From contig JBBDJB010000043.1 of the NCBI GenBank assembly GCA_040880125.1, positions 1 to 64,000 of the forward strand: a stretch of 64,000 nt of DNA, read 5' to 3'. The position numbers and the translations under genes were made by a program. This DNA is from JBBDJB01 sp040880125 (GTDB taxonomy: Bacteria; Planctomycetota; Planctomycetia; Pirellulales; JBBDJB01). Numbering within the stretch: position 1 is the first letter of the stretch; each line of letters opens with the position of its first letter. Below, in pieces: positions 58,214 through 64,000 of this stretch. The notes below the pieces were generated by a model. The model saw only the letters and a list, made by a program, of their open reading frames with translations, did no database searches and had not been told where the DNA came from.

Positions 58214-59224
58214 ATGTTACAGAATTCGACGCTTGACGGTCAATCGGACCAGTACGTCGTCCCCCACGAAGCTCAGCGTCACAAAAAGTACGCCGAGCTA
58301 TCGATCCACCCGGCGGCGGAAATGTTCCCGCTGATGGAAGGCGACGATCTTCAGGCACTCGCGGACGACATCCGCCAGAACGAGCAGGAGACCGCCGTCG
58401 TTTTCTACGAGGGCCAGCTGCTTGACGGCCGCAACCGTTGGCGAGCGTGCGAACTCGCCGGAGTCGAGCCGGACGAATGCTGCATCGACCCCGAAGGCGA
58501 CTTCGACCCCGTGGCGTATGTCCTATCGGTCAACATGCATCGGCGACATCTGGATAAGCCGTCGCGTGCAATCGTCGCCGGGAAGGCCAAAGAGATGTAC
58601 GCACAGCAGGCCAAGCAGCGTCAGCAGCAGTCCAAAGGACGCGGGCAAAAAGGTCCGGCACTTTTACCGGATGTTAAAGGCGACGCCCGTGATATGGCAG
58701 GCAAGCAGCTTGGCGTCAGTGGTCGCTATGCCGATTACGGCGAAAAGGTCGCGGCCATCAAATGTCCCGAACTCGAAGAGGCCGTGCACCGCGAAGACCT
58801 GACGCTGCCAAAGGCCGCGAAGGTGGCCGAGCACTACGGCGACGCTGACGCGGTGCGGAAGATCCTCAAGAGCAAGGGCCGGCACTGGCCAAGCGTGGTG
58901 GCTCACGTCGATTCGGTGCAACGGCAGCGCAATCGGAAGGCCAACGAAGAGGCCGAAGACGATCAGCCGGCGCCGCGCAAGAGGTCCAGGCTGCTGACGG
59001 ACGGAACGCACCTGCCCCAGCAAGAAGCACTGGCGCCGCATCCGGCCAAGTCAATGAAGGAGGACAAAAGCGACTGGCCACCCAACGAAGAGTTTGATCG
59101 GTACATCGGCATGCTCGAAGAGGTGCGCGGCTGGGCGAGGCAACTCGAAATCGTCGCTCTTAACGACCATCTCTACAACGCTCAAGCACTTATTGAGCGC
59201 AACAAGATGGGGGACGATCAATGA
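58214..59224 (+). CDS. ParB/Srx-domain protein (ParB-like)
   Basis: 336 residues from the ATG at 58214 with AAGGAG ten bases upstream. The N-terminal ParB-like segment reads FPLMEGDDLQALADDIRQNEQETAVVFYEGQLLDGRNRWRACELAGVEP, including the GRNRW-type nuclease/CTP-binding motif. Then a helical region (LSVNMHRRHLDKPSRAIVAGKAKEMYAQQAKQRQQ) and a second DNA-binding-like part. Phage and plasmid ParB-like proteins act in partition, transcription control or methylation linked roles; the exact role is open. It overlaps the next gene by 4 nt. Confidence 0.78.
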   Translation: MLQNSTLDGQSDQYVVPHEAQRHKKYAELSIHPAAEMFPLMEGDDLQALADDIRQNEQETAVVFYEGQLLDGRNRWRACELAGVEPDECCIDPEGDFDPVAYVLSVNMHRRHLDKPSRAIVAGKAKEMYAQQAKQRQQQSKGRGQKGPALLPDVKGDARDMAGKQLGVSGRYADYGEKVAAIKCPELEEAVHREDLTLPKAAKVAEHYGDADAVRKILKSKGRHWPSVVAHVDSVQRQRNRKANEEAEDDQPAPRKRSRLLTDGTHLPQQEALAPHPAKSMKEDKSDWPPNEEFDRYIGMLEEVRGWARQLEIVALNDHLYNAQALIERNKMGDDQ

Positions 59225-59721
59225 ACACCCTCTCCGCAGCGGCAGAATTAATTGCAACCCCCGAAACGACAAGCGGCCGCACACCTGCCCAGGCCGCGAC
59301 CGCTTGTCAAATCTCAGTCTCAAGGACGAAAGAAATGCTAACAACGAATCACTCCCTCGGTCAACCTTCCCCCGGCGCGGCCATCGTACAAGACCTGCAT
59401 CGTCGCACGTTGGAGCGGCTGTCTAACGACCTACGCGGCTGTGCCATTTTGCCGGGCTGGGGCGACGATAGCCCCGCACAGCACCCGGCCCACCCGCAGA
59501 CCTGGACAGATACGGCCGCTCTGTATCGCATCGACCGATGGCACGGCCACCCGTGGTACATCGCACTGACGGACGGTCTGACCGTTGACGACTTCGGACA
59601 GCTATCGGCACTGCGGGCAGCGGATCACCACGTCGCTATCGTGCCGCGTGATGGATGGCTCGTCGTGATGCTGCGACGCATCCTTACCGATGCCCAGCTA
59701 CAGCAGATCATTGGCGAATAG
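59221..59721 (+). CDS. Hypothetical element protein
   Basis: 166 residues, unrecognised. Disordered first 45 residues, then a compact domain with WTDTAALYRIDRWHGHPWYIALTDGLTVDDFGQLSALRAADHHVAIVPRDGWLVVMLRRIL. Overlaps the ParB-like gene by 4 nt (ATGA). Confidence 0.6.
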   Translation: MNTLSAAAELIATPETTSGRTPAQAATACQISVSRTKEMLTTNHSLGQPSPGAAIVQDLHRRTLERLSNDLRGCAILPGWGDDSPAQHPAHPQTWTDTAALYRIDRWHGHPWYIALTDGLTVDDFGQLSALRAADHHVAIVPRDGWLVVMLRRILTDAQLQQIIGE

Positions 59722-59731
59722 GAGGTGCCGC

Positions 59732-60031
59732 ATGATTCGCCAGTTAATCCAGTACGTGCGAAAGTCGGAGTGGGAGCCGGGCTACGTTATCGAAGTCCAG
59801 GTGCCACCCGGCTACGACCCGCGAAGCGACGGCAGCGACCTGCAATTGTCGTGGTGCGAATCGCTCCAAGAGTTTGCGGACTGCTACGAGGGTTTGCTCT
59901 CGGGGGATTGCCTGTTGCAGCATCGCGACGCATTCTCCGAATCCGCTGAGCGGCGGCATGTTTACTTGGGCATTGTTCACGAGGGTGGAGCGTTGCTCGT
60001 AGCGGTGCCAACTACGGAGGTGCCGGCGTGA
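59732..60031 (+). CDS. Hypothetical element protein
   Basis: 99 residues from the ATG at 59732; GGAGG at 59721-59725 supports it. Small acidic domain: LIQYVRKSEWEPGYVIEVQVPPGYDPRS, WCESLQEFADCYEGLL. Overlaps the primase gene's GTG by 4 nt. Confidence 0.6.
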   Translation: MIRQLIQYVRKSEWEPGYVIEVQVPPGYDPRSDGSDLQLSWCESLQEFADCYEGLLSGDCLLQHRDAFSESAERRHVYLGIVHEGGALLVAVPTTEVPA

Positions 60032-61080
60032 CCGATTCGACGGAACGAGTCCTAGAGCACTTCCCCAGCCGGCAGGAAGTCGGGCCGGGGCAATACGAGG
60101 CTATCTGCCCGGCCCACGACGATACCCGCGCGTCGCTGTCCATCGGTATCGGGGAGGACGGCACGGTGCTGCTGAAGTGCCATGCGGGTTGCAACGTGTC
60201 GGACGTAACCGAAGCCGTAGGGCTGACGCTGAAAGACTTGTTCCCCAAGCCCAATGGCAACGGGCACAACAACGGACACGCGAAGCAAAATAGTAAGCCC
60301 CGGATCGTCGCAACGTATGACTATCGCGACGAACAGCGTGAGTTGGAATTTCAAGCGGTGCGGTTCGACCCGAAGGACTTCAAGCAGCGAAAGCCCAAAG
60401 AGGGCGGCGGCTGGGATTGGCGCGTGAAGGGCTGCCGCCCGCTGGTCTATCGACTGCCGGAACTACTTGTCGAACCGCACCGCACCGTGGCGATTGTCGA
60501 GGGCGAGAAGGACGTCGAGAACCTGGCACGTATTGGCGTGCTGGCGACGTGCAATGCGGGCGGTGCCGAGAAGTGGCGGAAGTCTCATGCCGAGTTTCTG
60601 CGCGGCCGGAACGTGGTCGTGATTCCCGACAACGATGATGCCGGCAGACGTCATGCCGAGCAAGTTACCAAGTCTCTGTGCGGAACTGCTAAGTCGGTCA
60701 AGGTGCTGGAACTTCCCGGGCTGCCACCGAAGGGCGACGTCTCGGATTGGATCGCAGCGGGTGGGACGAAGGCGGAACTGGCGAGGCTCACGGCCAGCAC
60801 GCCGGGGTGGACGCCTCCGACACCGAAGCCACGAGCCGAGCCGACTGGCGACGTGATAGCGCTACGCGAGATAGACGGACGAACAGACGCGGCCAACTCC
60901 AAGCGGTTCGCGGCTGATCACCGAAACGATGCCCGGTTCGTCGGGAAGTGGAACAAGTGGGTGCTGTGGTGCCGGCTGAATTGGAAGGTTGACGAAGGGG
61001 TTCAGGTCGACACGCTAGCCAAGGAAACAGCGGCCAAGCTATACGAGCAGGCCACGCAGGAGATACAGGACGATGATTGA
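60028..61080 (+). CDS. Toprim-domain DNA primase-like protein (first part of a split primase-helicase)
   Basis: 350 residues, GTG start overlapping the upstream stop. Zinc-finger ligands Cys27, His30, Cys51, Cys55 (AICPAHDD ... LLKCHAGC). A toprim domain follows with IVEGEKDVENL (Glu158/160) and VVIPDNDDAGRRHA (Asp201 on), as in DnaG/phage primases. The C-terminal part (SKRFAADHRNDARFVGKWNKWVLWCRLNWKVDEG) is the start of a D5_N domain, which continues in the next frame. Synthesises RNA primers for the element's DNA. Overlaps the next gene by 8 nt in another frame. Confidence 0.82.
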   Translation: MTDSTERVLEHFPSRQEVGPGQYEAICPAHDDTRASLSIGIGEDGTVLLKCHAGCNVSDVTEAVGLTLKDLFPKPNGNGHNNGHAKQNSKPRIVATYDYRDEQRELEFQAVRFDPKDFKQRKPKEGGGWDWRVKGCRPLVYRLPELLVEPHRTVAIVEGEKDVENLARIGVLATCNAGGAEKWRKSHAEFLRGRNVVVIPDNDDAGRRHAEQVTKSLCGTAKSVKVLELPGLPPKGDVSDWIAAGGTKAELARLTASTPGWTPPTPKPRAEPTGDVIALREIDGRTDAANSKRFAADHRNDARFVGKWNKWVLWCRLNWKVDEGVQVDTLAKETAAKLYEQATQEIQDDD

Positions 61081-62218
61081 CGCGAAGACCACCCGGGAAA
61101 TGTTCGCCTTCGCGCGGGCGAGCAACCAAGCCAAGGGAATCCGGGACATGCTCGCGCTGGCGAGATCGGAGTTGGCCATCACGCCCGACATGATGGACCG
61201 CGACCCGATGTTGCTGAACGTCCAGAATGGCACCATCGACCTACGAACCGGCAAGCTGCGGGAACATCGACGCGAAGACTACATCACGAAGGTGGCACCC
61301 GTCGAATTCGATTCGGCTGCCGGCTGCCCGACCTGGATGGAGTTTATCAGGACCATCTTCAAGGGCGACCAGAATCTAATCTCGTTCGTCCGCCGAGCAC
61401 TCGGCTACAGCCTCACCGGCGACGTCTCGGAGGACGCCTTGTTCATCTGCTACGGCAAGGGGGCTAACGGCAAGACCACGCTGATGAACGTGGTACACGG
61501 CATCCTGGGCGATTACTCGCTGTTCGCGTCAGGCGACTTACTCATGGTGCACAGGGGCGACAGCCATCCGACGGTGCTGTGCGATCTATTCAACCGTCGG
61601 GCCGTGTTTTGTGTCGAGACGGGGGACGGGCAGCGGCTTAATGAGGCACTGGTGAAGCGACTGACCGGCCGCGAGCCAATCACCGCACGGCGAATGCGGG
61701 AGGACTACTGGACATTCGGGCCGACGCACAAGCTCTGGCTGGCTTCGAATTATCGGCCGTCTGTTCGCGGGACGGACCACGCCATCTGGCGACGCATCAA
61801 TCTGGTGCCGTTCGACGCGACGATTCCCAAGCACGAGCAAGACGAGCACCTGACTGAAAAGCTATTGGCCGAATCCAGCGGCATCTTGAATTGGATTCTG
61901 TGCGGCCTGGCGGAGTGGAGGGCGGACGGGCTGGGGAACTCCGCTGCGGTGGAGGCGGCCACCCGCGAGTACCGCGACGTCAACGATCTGGTTAGTCAAT
62001 TCGTCGAGGACACCTGCGAAGTCGACCCCAACGCCAAAATCACGGTCGCACAGTTGTACGAGCATTTCAAGATTTGGTGTGAGCAAAACGGCGAAAGAGC
62101 GATGGCCAAAAACCGACTCAGCGAAATTTTGGGGGTGCGGTTCGAAGGGGGTAAGGGCTCAAAAGGCGTCCGAATTTGGAAAGGTCTCGGGCTGAAGCAT
62201 GTCGCGAACGAGAAGTGA
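61073..62218 (+). CDS. SF3/D5-type phage helicase (second part of the split primase-helicase)
   Basis: 381 residues from an ATG at 61073 that overlaps the primase stop. It begins in the middle of the D5_N domain (MLLNVQNGTIDLRTGKL), then SF3 helicase: Walker A GKGANGKT (128-135), AVFCVETGDG (Walker B region), LWLASNYRPS (sensor). The C-terminal part has WCEQNGERAMAKNRLSEILG, typical of the P4/D5 family. Unwinds DNA during element replication. It and the primase are probably the halves of a protein that is usually one chain. Confidence 0.85.
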   Translation: MIDAKTTREMFAFARASNQAKGIRDMLALARSELAITPDMMDRDPMLLNVQNGTIDLRTGKLREHRREDYITKVAPVEFDSAAGCPTWMEFIRTIFKGDQNLISFVRRALGYSLTGDVSEDALFICYGKGANGKTTLMNVVHGILGDYSLFASGDLLMVHRGDSHPTVLCDLFNRRAVFCVETGDGQRLNEALVKRLTGREPITARRMREDYWTFGPTHKLWLASNYRPSVRGTDHAIWRRINLVPFDATIPKHEQDEHLTEKLLAESSGILNWILCGLAEWRADGLGNSAAVEAATREYRDVNDLVSQFVEDTCEVDPNAKITVAQLYEHFKIWCEQNGERAMAKNRLSEILGVRFEGGKGSKGVRIWKGLGLKHVANEK

Positions 62219-62231
62219 AAGGGTGGCGTAG

Positions 62232-62564
62232 GTGGCACACCAACGTCAAAAGTCAGTTACACGCTCTACACGCGCGCGTGAAGGCGTTCATCCGAAAAAC
62301 GCCGCCACTGTGCCACCCGTGCCACCCGCCGGAATTTGGGAAGGCACAAAGGCGCCGGGCCGGCGGAGGCCCCGGAAGAAATCAAAGCCGGTGGGACGGG
62401 AGAAGCCCTGCCCCGGTTGCGGAGTGCCGGTCTTCAGCACGACGGGCCGCTGTTGGGACTGCGAAGACGCACGGGATGAGGACGGCGAGAACTCGATTGG
62501 ACAACTCTGCCTGCCGTTTCTGGCCGCCGCGACCAGAACGAACGAAGTAAAATACACGAAATGA
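62232..62564 (+). CDS. Small zinc-ribbon element protein
   Basis: 110 residues, GTG start. Basic, Pro-rich N-terminus, then CPGCGVPVFSTTGRCWDCED, a CxxC...CxxC zinc ribbon. The C-terminal part ends KYTK. The ATG of the next gene overlaps by 4 nt. Function unknown. Confidence 0.65.
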   Translation: MAHQRQKSVTRSTRAREGVHPKNAATVPPVPPAGIWEGTKAPGRRRPRKKSKPVGREKPCPGCGVPVFSTTGRCWDCEDARDEDGENSIGQLCLPFLAAATRTNEVKYTK

Positions 62565-62773
62565 TTGTCGTATATCAGGCGGACTTCTGGATAGGCAGTC
62601 CAGAACTCACCGGCCGTAAGCCATTGGCGTTGAAAGAGTTGCGACAACTGACCGCCCGCGTGTGCGCCTGTTGTGCGCGCGGTGCACTGGAAATACGCCA
62701 ATCGGGTGGCGACGTCGCCCGTGTGAACCAAAGCCCCGACAGCCTGCCCCTCGACAAAAGCGGACGCCCGTAA
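62561..62773 (+). CDS. Hypothetical element protein
   Basis: 70 residues. MIVVYQADFWIGSPELTGRK, then LRQLTARVCACCARGALEIRQ with a CACC motif. ATGA-coupled before and TAATG-coupled after. Unknown. Confidence 0.5.
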   Translation: MIVVYQADFWIGSPELTGRKPLALKELRQLTARVCACCARGALEIRQSGGDVARVNQSPDSLPLDKSGRP

Positions 62774-63318
62774 TGCCCGGACAGCCTGGAAATCGAAATG
62801 CGATCAGCAACGGCACCATGAGCGTGTTCCGCACCGGCAAGTGGCCGAAGGGCGCCAGCTACATCGCCAAGATCGGCCGCAAGGTGCGGCAGGCCCTCGA
62901 AGACGAAGTGCTCGACGTGCATGGCGAAGTGGGGCTGTATCACTCTGGCTTATGCCAGACGGCGGCCCGAAATGAAATCATCGCCCTGCTGCTGCAACGG
63001 TGGCTGCGCGAGGACGGCGAACTGGATACCGAAGCGAAGTCGCGGCTGCTGGATCGGATCGCCAACGCTTCGGCGCGACGGGACGCGGCCGTGAAACAAC
63101 TCGGCATCGACCGCCGCCGCACGACCGACGCGTTTTCGAGGATCATCGAACAAGCATCGGACCTGCCCGAGGAAACGGCCGCAGAGCCGCCAGACGGCGA
63201 CACGGACGGACCGGAAGCCCGAGAGGCCACCGAAAGCAGCGACGCGGCAGACGGCAAATCTGGCGATCCTGACGGCACACACCACCGCAACGGCAAGAAC
63301 GGTCAGCAGGCCCCATGA
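62773..63318 (+). CDS. Hypothetical phage protein, possible small terminase-like subunit
   Basis: 181 residues from the ATG at 62773 (MPGQPGNRNAISNGTMSVF). The opening PGNRNAISNG is common in phage small terminases and related DNA-binding proteins; the helical body (IAKIGRKVRQALEDEVLDVHG ... LLDRIANASARRDAAVKQLG) and acidic tail agree. The position before a nuclease and terminase gene supports it, but family match is not proven. Confidence 0.55.
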   Translation: MPGQPGNRNAISNGTMSVFRTGKWPKGASYIAKIGRKVRQALEDEVLDVHGEVGLYHSGLCQTAARNEIIALLLQRWLREDGELDTEAKSRLLDRIANASARRDAAVKQLGIDRRRTTDAFSRIIEQASDLPEETAAEPPDGDTDGPEAREATESSDAADGKSGDPDGTHHRNGKNGQQAP

Positions 63319-63851
63319 GCACCACCACCGCCACCCCTAGAAAGCGATCCGGCGGGAAAGGGGCGCTGCCGGCCGATCTGCGGCCCGAGCACGTCACGGC
63401 GATCGTCGACACCCGGGAACAGCACCCGTTCGAACTGGCACCACTGGCGAGCATCGTGGCGGGACTGACGGCCGGGGATTATTCGATCCTTGGGCTGGAA
63501 CATCTGGTCGCGATCGAGCGGAAGAGCCTGCCCGATTTGATTGGCTGTTGCGGCGTGGAGAGGGAGCGGTTCGAACGGGAGTTGCAACGGCTGCTGGCCT
63601 ACCCGACGCGGTGCGTCGTGGTCGAGGCGTCTTGGGCAGACATTCAGGCCGGCGGGTGGAGATCCAACCTGACGCCCAAATCGGCCACCGGGAGCGTTCT
63701 GGCGTGGATCGGCTCCGGCGTGCCGTTCCTCTTCGCCGGGGACCGTCAAGCGGCCCAGCAAGCCACGGCTCGGCTGTTGTACCTGGCTGCCCGGCGACGA
63801 TGGCGGGAGCTTCGAGCACTGGCCACGGCGGCCGAAGGGGGCCCGGCATGA
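63315..63851 (+). CDS. ERCC4-domain nuclease
   Basis: 178 residues. VDTREQHPFELA and AGDYSILGLEHLVAIERKSLPDLIGC contain the XPF/ERCC4 catalytic pattern (D-x-R-E-x-x-P ... GD ... ERKS). Such small single-domain nucleases occur in phage replication or packaging modules, cutting branched DNA. ATGA-coupled to the preceding gene and to the next. Single nuclease domain, no helicase. Confidence 0.85.
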   Translation: MSTTTATPRKRSGGKGALPADLRPEHVTAIVDTREQHPFELAPLASIVAGLTAGDYSILGLEHLVAIERKSLPDLIGCCGVERERFERELQRLLAYPTRCVVVEASWADIQAGGWRSNLTPKSATGSVLAWIGSGVPFLFAGDRQAAQQATARLLYLAARRRWRELRALATAAEGGPA

Positions 63852-64000
63852 AAGCTACGCGCACGGACGCGCAGATCGTCACCCCCGACAAGTTTCGGCG
63901 GCTATTAAAAATCCCCACCGAAGCCGGGCCGGTGGCGTTGTCTGAAATCATCGAGCCGTGGCAGCGGGCCGACTTCGAAGCCCTCGATACCGCCTGGATG
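63848..64000 (+). CDS. Probable phage terminase large subunit (N-terminal, cut by window edge)
   Basis: 51 codons in view: MKATRTDAQIVTPDKFRRLL, then ALSEIIEPWQRADFEALDTAW. The EPWQR block is typical of the adenine-binding region of large terminases. The ATPase and nuclease motifs would lie past the edge. Call rests on the position and one motif. Confidence 0.55.
   Translation, partial: MKATRTDAQIVTPDKFRRLLKIPTEAGPVALSEIIEPWQRADFEALDTAWM

Overview
The window looks like a piece of a planctomycete chromosome, most likely Pirellulales-like. The evidence is a high-GC genome with few operons, a secreted sulfatase next to an FG-GAP protein, a Tat-exported Gfo/Idh/MocA oxidoreductase, a PEP-CTERM protein, two ECF sigma/anti-sigma pairs, and several secreted or acidic proteins that I recognise only as planctomycete-type hypotheticals. 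All functional calls are from sequence reading; no database search was run.

Layout of the host part (1-55,700): an NtrC-type regulator cut by the left edge and its NtrB-type kinase, with a decayed REP-associated transposase between them; pnp-rpsO; small metabolic genes (monooxygenase-like, histidinol-phosphatase, oxidoreductase, GNAT); an HTH-acidic-membrane protein and an OmpA lipoprotein; an M20 peptidase; rlmN; ECF sigma, anti-sigma and a membrane protein; sppA; a TIM-barrel isomerase; sulfatase plus FG-GAP protein; a GNAT; bioF; a second ECF sigma/anti-sigma/secretin-N operon; a tiny basic mS38-like gene; a penicillin-acylase-family enzyme; a MacA/MacB-like export operon whose adaptor carries EF-hands, with a very long TolC-like lipoprotein upstream; rhomboid; SDR; peroxiredoxin; M24 peptidase; thyA-folA; iron alcohol dehydrogenase; and a PadR-controlled pair of STN/secretin-like paralogs, one of which has lost its N-terminal HAAS domain.

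The intergenic DNA is packed with short palindromic repeats of at least six families: a 24-bp palindrome at 14 loci, REP doublets with terminal inverted repeats of TCCTACAGCGCA type, and four further hairpin families, plus a 192-bp tandem repeat. They create false upstream starts for several genes and have apparently rewritten the N-terminus of the TolC-like gene. A RAYT remnant at 750-1028 suggests a source for at least one family.

From a tRNA-His gene at 55,703 to the right edge lies what looks like an integrated phage or phage-like element: a tightly packed, same-strand gene series with ATGA/GTGA overlaps. It carries putative operators and phased TGCACAA iterons, two small excisionase-type HTH proteins, a ParB-like protein, a toprim primase and an SF3 (D5-type) helicase split in two frames, an ERCC4-type nuclease, and the start of a probable terminase large subunit. 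Integrase and structural genes are not in view. This element and the repeat system are the most interesting parts of the window.
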